From positions 68,901,536 through 68,965,535 of the forward strand of contig OX352764.1 in NCBI GenBank assembly GCA_947095585.1: a stretch of 64,000 nt of DNA. Reading direction: 5' to 3'. Made by a program: the position numbers and the translations under genes. Each line of letters begins with the position of its first letter. Position 1 is the first letter of the stretch. Under the pieces are notes generated by a model, which saw only the letters and a program-made list of their open reading frames with translations, searched no databases and had not been told where the DNA came from. The DNA is from Nephrocerus scutellatus. Its lineage: Eukaryota; Arthropoda; Insecta; Diptera; Pipunculidae. Shown piece after piece: positions 33,291 to 46,119 of the stretch.

Positions 33291-33780
33291 AAATATTATA
33301 AAAAGCTTGTTTTATATAACACCCTAGTCGAATGGCTGAATAAACGAAGTGGTATTAGGCGACAAAAAAAGCAATTGGACATTTGGCTTCACGAACAAAA
33401 CACTCGTGGGACCATTTGTCATCCAATGAACGGGAAGCTGTCTTAAGTACTTGCCCTTCAAAGCTCGTGGCTTGAATAATCAGTTGATTAACAGAGGTTT
33501 TTAAATCTTATGACCAAATGAGTTACTATAAAATAAGAACGTGACCCGATTTTTAGTTACTTTGAAGCCACTAGCATATTTGTTTAATTTTGATATGTAG
33601 GTTCTGCTAGGCATTTCTTTCGAGAATAATCCCGTTGCGTCGGCATTCTCTCTTTATGTCGACGTTATAAAAGCATACCTTTTAAATGCTTTTATTAACA
33701 TGCCTGTGTCTGTCTTTCTGGCTTTCGGTTTATATGACTTTCTGTCACGCTTTTTTCATCCTAATGCTCACTCAACTCAC
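33291..33780. other. No gene seen
   Basis: No motif or repeat was recognised. Confidence 0.35.
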
Positions 33781-33789
33781 AGTTGACAG

Positions 33790-34275
33790 TCGTAAGCGTT
33801 TTTTTGGAAGATTCTGTGGAGGTTTAAAAGGGGTCTTGATGTGGTCTGAGATATTAAGGCTGTCTTTAGGCGATATTGAAGATATTTTTAGAGGGTTTTG
33901 AGTGGGGTCTTGAGGGGGTCTTAAGTAGGTTTTGAGCGGGTTGCGATGGTATTTAGGTGGTTTTCATGGATGTCTTGAGAGGATATTAAGAGTATATTTA
34001 GTGGGCTCTTGAGGTGGTCTTAAGAGGATCTGGAGATGGGCTTCAGATGGTCTTTAGGTGGTCTTGAAGAGGGCGGTTTTTGAGAGGTTCTTAAGTGAGA
34101 TCTTGAGGCTTGTTTTGAGAGGTTCTTAAGTGAAACCTTAACGAGTCTTAAGAGGGTTTTGTGGGGGTCCTAAGAAATAAGGATTCTTGAGGGAGGTCTT
34201 GATGGGTCTTTATGTCGTCTAGAGCGTGGTCTTTATGGGGTTTTGAGAGAGATAGAGAGAGAGAGAGAGAGGGAG
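33790..34275 (+). repeat. G/T-rich degenerate minisatellite
   Basis: For about 470 bp the plus strand is rich in G and T and poor in C. It is made of loosely repeated GAGGGGGTCTTAAG- or GGTCTTGAG-type words 15-25 bp long. It ends in a (GA)n run at about 34248-34275. The 71-codon open frame that overlaps its start is compositional. Confidence 0.75.
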
Positions 34276-35450
34276 AGTTTAGAGCACCAATAACTTTTAT
34301 AAAATAAATTCCGGAATATTGTTAATGGAAATCTGGAATATTTAAGGCTTAAAAATCACATTTAAAGAACTACGGTAAGAACTTGATATTACTTTTACTC
34401 TTGTTTAAAAACTCAAATGCTAAGCGCGGTTCTTTTTATGCAATTTTTTAATAAAAATTAATAAAAATTAAATCAAAAATCACGTATAGACATTTTTTAA
34501 AGTGAATGTTTACAGTAACGTTACCTTTTTTTAAGTAAAAACACAAATTTACTCGTGAAGCACCATTTACTTATACAGTTTAGTTAAACAAATAAACTAT
34601 CGAAACTGTATAACAACCTGAACTCTTTGAATTCAAAATACTTAATGGTGATATGCTTAACCCTCTATTATATGCAAAGCCATACATGGATTTTTATTTA
34701 CAAGGACATGCAGGAAGCGTAAAGTTCATATACAATTAAGTTATTCTTCCAATTGTACATGTACTTAGAGTTTAAAATACATTGTAACAACCGTTAATAA
34801 TTAAATGTTTTCTTCTATTCTTAAATTTAAGATATATGGTCTATATGTGATTTAAACGTATTAATAAAATGTACATAAGAAAATGTGTTAAATATGCAAA
34901 GCAAACTGTTTATTTAATGAGACAAGGACGGAATTGAATACCTACAAAAAAAATAAGAGCTTAATAAAGGGGCTGAATTTTAACTCCAGAAGAGGAACAA
35001 GCAGAACTTCAAAAAAATTAAGAATCCAATTGGTAAATGCATTCAGGTAGGTTACAGCTGTTTAAGAAAATAAACCTTTGTTTTTTATTAGGTTACAGCA
35101 GAAGTACATACAACGCAAACATTTCAATGAATTCACAATCATTTACTGTTGACTCCCAACGAAATCGCTTAATATGAGCAAAATGCTCTTTACACATTCA
35201 ATCAGATATTAGTTCTCCATACAAAATTAAAAACATTTTAATTTTTCTTCAATGATGAAATGTATATAATTCAATGGAAGACACTAATAATGTGATATAC
35301 AGTTGAGACGTATTTTAACCAAAACACGTGTGATGGTTGTTGCTGGCTGATATACGACACAATCTTGCATGAGTATTCGTATGATTGCGCAATCACTTTT
35401 TTCATCAGTTTTAAAATATGTATGAAGAAGCTTGCGATGCGACTTTAATT
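34276..35450. other. No gene seen
   Basis: AT-rich sequence without recognised motifs. Confidence 0.45.
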
Positions 35451-35454
35451 GAAT

Positions 35455-35780
35455 TATCAATAGGAAAAAAACTAAAACAGGGCAACTTTGGATCAAAGAA
35501 TGGTATAAAAACGTAGTGAACAAAGGTGAATAGACATTCGAAACTATTAAAAGAATTAGAATACACAGTGAATAAGGATTATTATTATTTCCTTCGAATG
35601 AGTAAACCAAATTACATGGAATTATTAGAAAAAGGAATACCATTCATTATTAAACAGACAACTATAATCAGAGAGCCTAATTCTCCAAATAATCGTTTGT
35701 CATTGACACTGCGCTCTCTTAAAGGCGAAAAAAAGTATAAGGATCTTAAATTTATAAGAATTCATCACAATCACTGTTAA
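35455..35780 (+). pseudogene. PIF/Harbinger transposase, N-terminal fragment
   Basis: One frame reads LWIKEWYKNVVNKGE and, after a frameshift near 35520, a second reads LLKELEYTVNKDYYYFLRMS, then PFIIKQTTIIREPNSPNNRL and SLTLRSL. This order matches the N-terminal part of Harbinger-type (HARBI1-like) nucleases: the W..RPW segment, the YxxFLRM motif and the RLxxTLRyLatG block. The catalytic DDE region is missing. The frame ends at 35778-35780. About 100 of the usual 350-400 residues remain. Confidence 0.78.
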
Positions 35781-37141
35781 CTAAAAAATTCCTTAATGAG
35801 AAACTGAGAAAATTAAAGTTAGGTAAATGCGCAAATATTATAATTGCGCTACAGACCTTTCTGATTCTCTTGCGAGCATCCGTTTTGTGTGCTAACTTCT
35901 TCCATAACCACTTGACCTTCGCATTATAATAGCTCAGTAATTTAGTTTCGTTCGAAAACGTAAAAAGAGATAATTGAACACGCTTCATATATAATGTATG
36001 TACGAGTATATTGATCTGTCTGATTTTCATAACTCACGCACTTTAGCAATTAGCATAATGCGCTTCTTTTACAGTCAATCGATTGGAGCAATCATCATAT
36101 CTGAGTAAGGTGAAAATGAATTGGTCATGATTGACGTAGATTAGAGAAAAATTAAAATGATTTTGATTTTGCATTTGCATGGAGAAATGGGATCTGATTG
36201 ACTATGTAAAGCAAGAATACACGATACGGCTGTACAACCCTTGTATGGTGTATTACATGCTTATGGGCAGAGTGGCATTTTTTTGAATTCGTTGTCGTTA
36301 TCTTTCCTCAGTTGCCTTTGTAAGTTTTTATTGCTGAGCTGACAGATAGCTGAGTCTGCGTGGTAACTATCACAATGACTGAGTGAAAAGTCCTCACTGC
36401 GACGAATTTTGTGCCCTCAGTTACAAAGAAGATGTGACACGGCTATTCTATTATTACGGCAGGTTGACGTTGCTGCTCTACGCTTTAACCACTTCCACCT
36501 CGTACTACTAGTATTTCTACAACAAAATAATTGCTACAAAAAGTGTGAATTAAATTGATAGGCGCTGCATCAACATCTGAAGCGATTTTTAAAGTCAGCA
36601 TGCATTTAAAATGGCGAGATCTGAAATTGACGACTTTACTTCTGAGTTGTCGTCTTCTCAGAAGATATGTACATAGTCGGAGATACACATGTGTGCAAAG
36701 TTTGAAAGTTTTGTATGAAATTATAAACAAACAAATGGATTTTATGTTAGATAATATAACACAATCAGAGCGAAACCGGGTGCAGACATAGAATTGTATA
36801 AGAATTATTGCTGTCGATTGTTGCAAAATTCAAATACTCGTACAATTTAATAATCTACAGCGAAATAGAGCTATACAGTTATGTATGTACGATAAAACAA
36901 TCTTGAAATAATTTTCCTTTCTGTTGGTTGTTTGTTTGTTCTAAAAATGAACATCGACCTGGTTAAATGTGAATACAACAAAAATAATAAAAAAATATCA
37001 ATGAGCCGCCAGTTCTTCGAATAAGTAGAACAGAAAACAGTGGCAGACGGTAGAAATAGTATAAAATGCAGATAAATAGCTAAATTTTACTGTGCATGAC
37101 ATTGAAGGTTTTTTTATGGCTTTTTTGCATTCGGCTTTGCT
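35781..37141. other. No gene; one isolated family-H motif
   Basis: A single family-H unit core (CGGAGATACACATGTGTG, CAAAGTTTG) sits at about 36679-36706 without the rest of the element. A 113-codon open frame on the minus strand overlaps it and is not conserved coding sequence. Nothing else was recognised. Confidence 0.4.
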
Positions 37142-37262
37142 CCAATTTCTTTTTTTTAAATTCTGCATATTAACTTCGCGAGCCCGTCTGTTTGTTTGTT
37201 TGTGGTTGGCTGGCTGGCCAAATCTTGTGATCAATTTTTCAATATATTTTTTCGCATTTTTT
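37142..37262 (-). repeat. Family-H right end, copy H8
   Basis: Reversed right end of family H: AAATTCTGCATATTAACTTC, GCGAGCCCG, then a GTTT run and GGTTGGCTGGCTGGCC, followed by the start of the terminal-type section (AATCTTGTGATCAATTTTT). The element is truncated after about 120 bp. Confidence 0.65.
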
Positions 37263-37715
37263 TAATTATAATTAAAATTTTTATATTTTATTACTGCCCT
37301 ACAATTAACGGTTTAATGAATTTTAAAATCCATATCCACAAATCCATACATGCACACATACAAACATATATAAGTACGTACGTATATTATATTCTTGCTT
37401 ACTCAAATTTAACGTTTCATGTACTTATAGACTCTGTGTTTTATGGAATCAATTTGTTCAGGAATTTTATTTGAACGTGAAATTTAAACAATGCAAGGTC
37501 ATTATTTCAGAAAAGATGTCCCTATTTGTAAGGGCAATTAAACAATAATATTTATGATGACCATTTGCCAAAAGTTGTTCTTTTAACTACCGAATTCTCG
37601 TTTTTTAATTGTTCAATTTAATTTCTTAATTCCATTATACACAATAACTCAACGGGATAACTTATGTCTACTCGCAGTTAATTTAGGCTTTTCTTAAGAG
37701 TAACTACTACTTTGC
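37263..37715. other. No gene seen
   Basis: AT-rich flank of the minus-strand LINE; nothing was recognised. Confidence 0.4.
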
Positions 37716-39760
37716 TGCAGAAATATCATCATCATCATCATATTTAAAGCTTTAAAGTCTGTAAAAAGATGGTGTAGTGACTTTTGAAAAACTAGAAATT
37801 TTTTCATCACCTGCCTTAGAGTGTAAATTTGATCAGTTGTTGATGTGCCTGGGATGAAGCCACACTGGTATGGACCAATTATGACTTTAGTATATGGGGC
37901 TATCCTGTCTTGAAGGATAGAGGAGATAATCTTATACGCGGTACTCAACAACGATAATTGCTGCAGGTTGTATATCTCCTTTCTTATATATGGGGCACAG
38001 GATGCCTCTTCGCCAGTCTTCTGGCATCGCTTATTCCTCCCATACTTGCACTCGTATTTCATGAATTGCTTGTTGTAATATGGGGCCTCCTGTTTTAATC
38101 AGCTCCGCTGGGATATCATCAGATCCCGGGGCCTTATTATTTTTGAACCGGTTTACAGCTCTAAGATGCCCTTGAGATCAGCGATCAGATTACGCTCTTT
38201 GTCTTTGCAGTATGTGCAACGCGGTGTATATTGCGTCATACCGCGGACTCTTTGGTAGAACTTTCGCGCCTGGTGCGGTCTTCTCTCCACGGACGAGATT
38301 CTTCCCCCAGGCTGCTTTCTTTCGCCGGTGAACCGTTTTTTTATATCTTCTGAGCTCTTTATATTCATCTTCGCGTGCCCGCGTTGTATCAGTTTGTTGC
38401 ATTGCTCGGTACGCAATATTTTTACGTTCAGTCGCTAGCTTACATTTGTCATCGAACCAGTCGTTTCGATCTCTACGACTACTGCCTAAGATGGAGTCAG
38501 CAGTACTAATGACATTATTCTTAAGGCGTATCCATTTCTCTTCTACGCCCGACATCTCAGCCCCAGGACTTACTCTCCCTGCATTTAGGGCGAGTCCTAT
38601 CGCTTGACCTTAGTTGTTTCTGGTCTCTTCATTTCGAAGGGCAGCCATGTTGACTCGAATCTGATTCGCGGATGCTGTCTTTCTTGCTGATGCAATCCGC
38701 GCTCGGAGCACCATACCATGGTCCGAGTCGACGTTGGCACCTCGGTACGTTCGTACCATCATCAGGTTCGGGTTGTGGCGGCGGTCTATCAACACGTGGT
38801 CTATCTGTTTGCGAGTGGCTCCATCAGGAGATACCCACGTAGCTTTGTAGATATTTTTACGCGCGAACCTTGTACTCTCAACGACCCAATTATTGCTTGC
38901 TGCCATCTCTATCACTCGTTGTCCATTGTCATTAGTGTTATCGTGTAAGCTATGGGTGCCAATGTACTGACTGAATACTGGCTCCCTACCCTTTTAAGCA
39001 TGTGTATCCCCCAGAATGATTTTTACGTCATACTGAGGACAGGCATGGAGATCCCGTTCGACTGATTCAAAGAATTCTTCTTTTTCATCATCTGGGGAAT
39101 ACTCTGAAAGTACGTGAACGTTTATAAGGCTAATGTTTTTAATCTGCCCCGCACTCGAAGGTTGCATAGCCGTTCATTTACTGCTCTAAAGCAGATAGCG
39201 GTGAGTTTCATTCTTTTGCTGACTAGAAACCCCACCCCGAGCACATGATGTCTTGCATGGCAGCTGTAATATATGTCATATTCTGATTTTTGTAAGACAC
39301 CATTCCCCATCCACTGCATCTCCTGAAATGCTGTTATGTCAGCATTACATTTGGACAGGTTATCGGGTAGCTGCTTTGCAACTCGAGCTCTATACAGTGA
39401 CCGTACGTTCCATGAGAAAATTCTTGAAACGTTTATCCGTTTTCGTTGCCGTGGTCGTCGTCGTTCATCAGTGTATCCGAGGCTGATTTTGGGTTCCGTA
39501 ATATGATTTTTTTTAACGGGCGAGGTTACTGGCCTCGCGCCAAACTTACTTTGAAGGGACCAGCCCGATCATTTCGCTTTTCCTGTCCTGGAGGAAAATT
39601 ACCAGCGGCCACCACGTGGAGGTTTGATCGCACTTCCACCGGTCAGAGATAGTTGCGGCCACATGTATATCTGAAGCATTCTGTGTTAGTCGCCGTACTC
39701 TGCTGACGGATGACCGCCGCGGCAGTAATATACAAACATATAAACTCTCGTCTTTAAATA
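37716..39760 (-). pseudogene. RTE-like LINE, copy B, endonuclease plus part of RT
   Basis: On the minus strand the frame runs from about 39760 through WNVRSLYRARVAKQLPDN, ITAFQEMQWMGNG, VSPDGATRKQIDHVLIDRR and DSDHGMVLRARI, the normal course of an AP-type endonuclease (substrate-binding and SDH motifs). It then passes a basic linker with DWFDDKC and the RT fingers (NNKAPGSDDIPAELIKTGG, EDWRRGILCPIYKKGD). It stops in the RT near 37716, before the YADD box, so the 3' half is missing. Stops and frameshifts interrupt it at several points, for example at the end of the 38610-38915 and 38190-38555 open stretches. It is the same family as 17330-18862. Confidence 0.82.
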
Positions 39761-39789
39761 TTAAGATTAGTATATCCCACGACTTTATA

Positions 39790-40250
39790 ACACTTGTTTT
39801 CAATTTGTGTCAAGTGTAAAATGTATCACCTACTTTTGCGCTTTATATAAATTGTGGAAAAGTAAAAGTTACACTCCTTTTATCATCTACTGATCACTAC
39901 TTTGTATGGCTTGGAAGGGCATAATGAAATATAGCAAAAATTAAACTTTGCTAATAAAGGAATGAAATCCTTGAATATACCAAAACTCTTAAATTATTTA
40001 TCATCTACGATTGTCTAGTGATGAAAAAGTCTCGAAGAAAATTTAAGCGAACGAAAAAAGAGGACTCATTTCAGTGCGAGGACGCTAAATCACTATGCCA
40101 TAAGAAAATGAATAATAACAAATGTGATGAATTTTGTGAAAAATGCTCATCGAAGCGAATAACTAAGATGAGTTGCTTCAAAGCACAGACGGAAGCAGCA
40201 TTATTTCTTTTCTTGTTTTCTTTTGTGGTTCGCTGACATTATTTAAAAGC
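39790..40250. other. Unassigned; short Lys/Cys-rich open frame
   Basis: A 72-codon plus-strand frame (40018-40236) begins MMKKSRRKFKRTKKED and contains six cysteines before a hydrophobic tail. No family is recognised. Composition of this kind often arises by chance from A-rich DNA, so it is not called a gene. Confidence 0.3.
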
Positions 40251-40311
40251 AATTCATTTATTATTTTGTGTAAATGCAAACAAAAAATTTAATTCAACAC
40301 AATTTTTTATA

Positions 40312-40560
40312 TTAGAATCGTAATCTGGAATTTTTAAAGCACAAACAAACGTAGATAATACCAAGGTAAGGTAATTCAGCATCTTCTCCAGCTTTTAAGG
40401 TAAAGTCTTTTCCTCCATCTGTATCAACTAAGGCCAAGAAGAGGCTGTTGTGCACTGCTTCTAAGCCACCAGAACCCAAGAAATGCTCAACTACCGGACC
40501 AACAACATAATCCAGGATAGGGCCATGAATAAATAAGGTCACCAGAAAATTGGGTGCTTT
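40312..40560 (-). CDS. Possible terminal exon of an unknown host gene
   Basis: On the minus strand a frame follows a plausible splice acceptor (TTTCCAGTTTGTAG, ending at 40561). It reads KAPNFLVTLFIHGPILDYVV and continues through HFLGSGGLEAVHNSLFLALV, DTDGGKDFTLKAGEDAELPY to a stop at 40312-40314. A polyadenylation signal AATAAA lies about 50 bp downstream (40257-40262 on the plus strand reads TTTATT). The protein looks well composed: balanced amino acids and few of the K/N/I/F-rich signs of random AT-rich frames. There is no ATG at its start, which is why an exon is proposed. I do not recognise the family. It could also be a fragment of a processed gene copy. Confidence 0.32.
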   Translation of the reverse strand, partial: KAPNFLVTLFIHGPILDYVVGPVVEHFLGSGGLEAVHNSLFLALVDTDGGKDFTLKAGEDAELPYLGIIYVCLCFKNSRLRF

Positions 40561-40989
40561 CTACAAACTGGAAAGTTCAACACATACACCGCAAAGGTAG
40601 AAAAACAAACGTTTAACCCATAGGGGTATTCATCACTCCTTCAATGTAGAGGAAATAAAGAAGAACTGCGATACGGCAGTAATAGTCTTCTGACGAACTA
40701 GTCGGTGCATTGGGAACAACTGAAACCAACAGGCATTACGCAGTCATATACTGCTAAATGCTTGGACACATCGTAAGCAATATACGATAGGAAATATAGA
40801 CGTGTCAAACACAAGGACTAGCCCTTTCCAGACCAATTTCCAAAAACCGCTGACAACAAGATAGATGACAAACACTCGGAAAAATGAGCATCCTGAATGT
40901 CGAGGATGTCTTAAATATGCCGGTCTATAGGGTTAAAACAGCTCAAAGAACAAAGGAGAAGCATTAAACGCCTAGATTTCAGCCTACAG

Positions 40990-41925
40990 TCAAGAGATGA
41001 AGCTCTACTAGTCTAGCTTTGGGGAATGCTAACAAGCTAGCAGCTACTAAAAAACCTCTTTCACGATAATGTAAGACTTTCTTTCGCAGAATGCGAGAGA
41101 AGCCAAGGCGTCATCTTCACTAGGAAAACACGCTCGTTTCGGTGTTTCACACAGGATTTCTTTTTGGCAACAACAACTTCATCAATATTATGCCAGAATT
41201 AAAATGGAGGATTATGAGATGGATAATGGATGGATGGATGGAGGGATGCATAAATACAGCCATGGAACTACAGAAATCGGTTTGCACTCTCATCCAAAAA
41301 TCCTTTAAAAAATTGGCTAAACAACAGATACCTTAAAGATAACCGAAAACCGACCGCCCTAGCCGAACTCGTTACCGACCTGAAGCGTTGCTATGTTGTA
41401 TCAGCAAAGTATTAGAACTATTGATCCATAAAAATTTTAATGTATTTTGTTCGATAAGAAACTTAATTCTTTAACTGAACGTCAGAAGAAGTACTGTAGC
41501 CTTTCGACAGTACCTATTTCAACGGGTTAATGTACAAGCATATTAAATTGGGTTTCTCCAATCACTTTGTCATCTATAAGCAGCTCTATAAGCCAATAAT
41601 AACCATATCCCATATGGTTCACCATCTCACTAACAAAGATGAAAAATATCTCCTTATTCGGTAAAAGGGGCTTCAAATATGCAATACTATATACTAGTTA
41701 AAAATTTATCTCGTGAACAAGACTTCACAACAGACGTTGAAGATCGCCTTTTATTTGAATTATTATTTTATTTTAAAATTATGTAATAAGTAATATTCTT
41801 ATTTGAAAATATGTTATAGATTAAGTAACGAGAAATAATATTTACTGATACACAATTTAAAATTATTATAGTCGAAGTTGTAAAATAATTATATGAATAC
41901 AAATACATATCTTAATCAAAAAGAC
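40990..41925 (+). pseudogene. Jockey-type LINE fragment (RT, thumb and 3' UTR)
   Basis: Near 41380-41450 the translation ALLCCISKVLELLIHKNF, then NVFCSIRNLI, matches the copy at 50274-51350 (ALLCCISKVLESLIRKKI). A thumb motif YKQLYKPIITISHM follows near 41575-41620 after a deletion of the catalytic region. The 3' UTR (about 41755-41925) is collinear with 51120-51350 (TTATTTTATTTTAAAATTAT, GATTAAGTA, ATCTTAATC). The 5' limit is unclear; coding similarity before 41360 is weak. Confidence 0.6.
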
Positions 41926-44019
41926 CTGATGATAACACACCAAAAAGTTTTAGTAGATTTTTGTTTAAAATTGTTTTAAAAAAAAATTGATGTACATAGT
42001 TGGTGCAATAAATGCTAAAAACAGCTATAAACTCCAACAAACACAAACCATCGTATCGCTATCGCGCACAAATGCGGAGCTTGACGCATCTAGATTTAGA
42101 GGATTAATAACAACATGAAAAAATGGAAAAAATGTGTATACGGACTCAGCGATCCCGTTCCAAAATATGACGGGTTCGTTTTCGTTTGCAAAATTGAAGG
42201 AGGCTACTATATGAAAATTCTTGGCAATTTATGAAAATAAGTTTTGAGAAAAAAATAAAAGAATCAGGGTTTCTGGGTTTCTTTAAATACCAAATAGGTC
42301 GTGCAAAACTACAAAAAGCTACTCTTTAAAAATTATGAAAAATTCATAAAAACATGAGATGTGTAAAAGCAATTCGTATGGTAGAATTTCACTTTTATAT
42401 ATAGACTGAACTTAGAAGTTTCAGTTCTAATTTATTTTATTCTCAGGTTTTTAAAATCGCTCAAATCCTTTGGTTTTTTACTTCAGTTGGGAAACCAATT
42501 AAATTCGTATTAAAATTGTGCTCAACGAATTCTCATAAATTAAAGTTGCGATCTTCAAAGTGCCAAAACGTGCTCAGTGCAGTGTACACAATTCTCCCTA
42601 AGATTTTTCAGTGCACTCTGCGGTGCAGTGTGTCTTGTAGAGTAGAGACGGAACGCATTTCATGGCTGTGACAGCGAATCAAATCAATGAAATATTTCGT
42701 TATTATCGGAGAATGGTGTCTTCTTTAAATTGTTTTCTTTTTCAATATACAGCCGTTGCGGAGGAGAGCATGCGCTACGACAATGGTGCAGATAAGAACA
42801 GCGTACCCTTCGATTCACCGAAGCAAGCAACTTCCAATTAAATTTTAACGTTGTTGATGCTTGCATTTACAAAACATAAGTGTGTGATGCTATGGCATGT
42901 TGTTGACATTAAGAGTGCGGTGCCTTAAATATTCCTTTTATAGTTGACTGCAGCCCCTTTTATGTTCAACAATATCCTAACGTTTTGTAGAAAATTTATG
43001 GCATTTCCACTCAAGAATGACAGTCGTCGTTTGAGCTCTCTGGATATATTGTTGTATTTGTACTTAATAGTTTCAAAAACATATCGCGTGCAAGACATAT
43101 TGCTGTTGACTTTTTATTTATCTGCTTCGCAAGGCATAACCGCACTACTGGCGATTTGTCACACACGGATCTACTGTTCTTAATTGGGCATTTCAAATAC
43201 TATTTGACGTTTGATGAATATTAGAGCTGACAGATAGTTTTGTCAGATTGCTTGGCTTTTTTAATTCACTTGTACCATGAATTTAATAGCACGAAGATAT
43301 TATAACTTTAATAAATCCCAGGGGCGTTTTTAGAGCACGAATAAATTCGTAAACATTTAGCAAAATCCCATTTACATAACAGTTAATTTTTTAACATTTT
43401 TTTGCATCAAAGAATTAACAAGCGTTATGCAAATGCATCACAGTAGTGATAGCGTTAGACGTTAGAGTAGTTAAATTTGACTTAATTTTGTATTGATTTT
43501 AGTGCAGCATACGCTTACCTATTGTCCTTCATCTCATTAACAACAACACTTAGTAAGCGTATATAATTCGTACGTGTAGGAGTGCCAATTTACCCTTTCC
43601 TAGTTTTTTTAAGAATGAAACAATTTTAGTTTCTGTGAACATCGCCAGAGAAAAAGAGAGAGAGAAAAGGAAATAGAGGTAAAAATTAGCAAATGGGGAC
43701 AGGATAAAAATAGAAAATATTTTTGGATTATTAATATTTGTTGATACGACCACTATTAACTATAATTCTCAAATTAATGGCTTTATCAAAGAGATGTCCA
43801 TTATATTTTATCATCATGCAATGGGGAGTTGCTAAGAAACACTCATTTTCAGATTATCGTTGTTTAGTCTTCAAACTAGACATTCAACCTGCCTTTTGTA
43901 ATGCATAAGGCCTTAGAAAGGCCTGAATAGAGTATATGTAGGAAATTGCTAGTAAAGCATTTCCCTATATATCAGCCTCCATACTAAAAAGGTCTGCAAA
44001 GCCATCTGAAACTATAAAG
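41926..44019. other. No gene seen
   Basis: AT-rich sequence with several short open frames on both strands and no recognised motif. A pair of GTGCAGTG-type words lies near 42580-42630. Confidence 0.4.
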
Positions 44020-46030
44020 GAGCCTGGATAGCATGATGGACGCTGTAAAAAGCGTCATGGATCGCTCCTTTGATGCTGCTTGCCCTGTGCTAGGAGTGGC
44101 AAAGTTTTTAATAAAGCCAGAAGGACGGGAATGGCTCTAGACTGGGTCTTATACAACGAGCATCTAAGAAATTATAAAAGAAAACTGAGAAGGTCATAAA
44201 GGAAGTCTTAGAGGCTCTCTGTGACAATATGAAAAGGACCTCAGAGACCTGTCGCCTATGAAAGATTCTCTCTACATGGACGACTTCAAGTGGGAAATCA
44301 CAATTCTGATTCTATTTGGTTAAGCAACTCAATAGAGACTAGCCATTACCAATCAAAAATCCCAATCGGTTTACACGCAAGGATATCGTAAATGAAAACG
44401 AATCCAGTGGGTAATAAGCGGCTTTAAACCATACAAATCGACCGGCAAATTTTGGATAATCCTTGCGGAAATCCAGACTATCTCGGAGAGTATAATCCCA
44501 TGGTTGGAAACAATTTTCATAGGGTGCATAAAGCTAACTTACATTCCTAGGCACTGTAAGGAAGTAAAGGTAGTTTTTATACCGAAATCGGGAAAAAGTT
44601 CCGATTGCTACCCAAAAGACCTAAAACCTATAACTCTATCATCCTTTATTCTAAATACCCTGAAAAGGCTGTTAGATGCACACATCCGAGCTTAGGTTAA
44701 ACTCAGAATCTAGGTAAAGTCTCAACATGCATATCTGCAACGGGAAATCTGTGGATACTGCCTTATATACGCTAGTAAGCAAGATTGAAAAATCAATATA
44801 CTCCGAAGAGTATACACTAAGTATTTCTAGATATTGAGGGTGCGTTCCTGCCTTTCCTATAGGTGGACTAACCTATAAGCACGTTAATCAATCATATGTT
44901 TTTAAGCAGGATTATTAGCGTGGAGTCGGGGGCTCCATCACCAAAAGGCAGGCAGTAATAGATACACCATAAACTGGTGCAATGGTGTTCCTGCACTGGA
45001 CGCTTTGACCCAACACCAAAATCTATCTTTTCAAATAGCCAGGCAGCACTAAAAGAGCTGTCGCCCAACTAAATGCACTCGTTATCAGTTAAAAACTGCT
45101 ACGATGGACTACAATCTCTTGCCATACACAACAGAGTGAGAGATTCGTTGCAGCCAACGAATCTGCAGACGAACTAGCTAGGGCTATCTCGGAATCTGCG
45201 TCCATATGACCTGAACCCTACTGTGGTATCAACTGGGCGGCCACCATAGCACTGATAAAATTTTGGGAACACAAAGCCCACTAGGATAACGTCCCAGGGT
45301 TGAGGCAATTTAAACAATTGATCAGACCCTTTTCCTATAAGGAAATCCTTAATCTTAATAGGGATAGCATTAGGAAGCTGGTGAGTTTTCTAACAGGTCA
45401 TTGAGGCTTTCGGTGCCACCTTAACAAAATTGGTGTTGGCTCAGAGACAGAATGTAGGTTCTGCTCGGAGGATGATGAGTCATCCGAGCATATTCTCTGT
45501 GAATGCCCAGCATTACTTTGGTTAAGGAGACAAAAAAAAGAAGAAACTGTAAGGTCGTGGACTATTCCCTCTCCTATGGAACATAGAAATGAATGGATTA
45601 CTCTTGGAACTGGAAAGGGAAGATGATGATACGAAATGCCTTCTTAATCGTCACAGAAAGGGCAAGTAAATGCGGTCTGGGCGTTAACCCGAATAATACA
45701 GAGGTACCCCTTTCCACCAGGAAATATAAAATGCAAAGAGATGCTCATCACACAACAGGAAAGCTGGAAACCTAATATTATAGAACGAGTAAATAAGGCG
45801 AATATTCCTTTGTACTCATGCAGGAAAGCCATCGATAAAAAATTGTTTTTGAAAGCAGACAGTAGGTACACTGGTTTTACACATCCGTTATAAGGTACTA
45901 TTGTACGGTATAAGCGTATGGTATCCAGCTTCGGATAAGTTGCGTAAACGAACATACTGGACAAGGTTCAAAGAGCGGTCTGTATGCGTGTAAGCGGGGT
46001 GCTGAGATCAAGATAATCAAATCGTTGGCT
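44020..46030 (+). pseudogene. R1/I/LOA-type LINE with RNase H, rearranged
   Basis: The RT finger region reads GFKPYKSTGKFWI, then KVVFIPKSGK and DLKPITLSSFILNTLKRLL (44420-44690), followed by INHMFLSRIISVE near 44890. RNase H-like text (SIFSNSQAALKEL at about 45020-45060, ANESADELARAISES at about 45150-45200) and the C-terminal zinc motif CRFCSEDDESSEHILCEC (45455-45515) come next. After these, at 45660-46000, lies RT palm/thumb text (KCGLGVNPNNTEV, TRKYK, then a family-typical thumb) that should stand before RNase H. The order is therefore scrambled, or two copies are fused. Stops occur throughout. No endonuclease was found. Confidence 0.75.
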
Positions 46031-46119
46031 AAACTATAGTATAGTGATTAAGGGGTTAGGGTTTGAGACATCCCTCTTCTGAAAGCCCTTATTGAGTAGA
46101 CCACGAAAACCGCATCTTG

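Noticed and set aside
36485..36826. 113-codon minus-strand frame
   Set aside because: It overlaps a family-H unit core and shows no protein motif.
40018..40236. Lys/Cys-rich 72-codon frame as a possible secreted peptide
   Set aside because: No signal peptide, the hydrophobic stretch is at the wrong end, and cysteine spacing fits no known family; A-rich DNA yields such frames.
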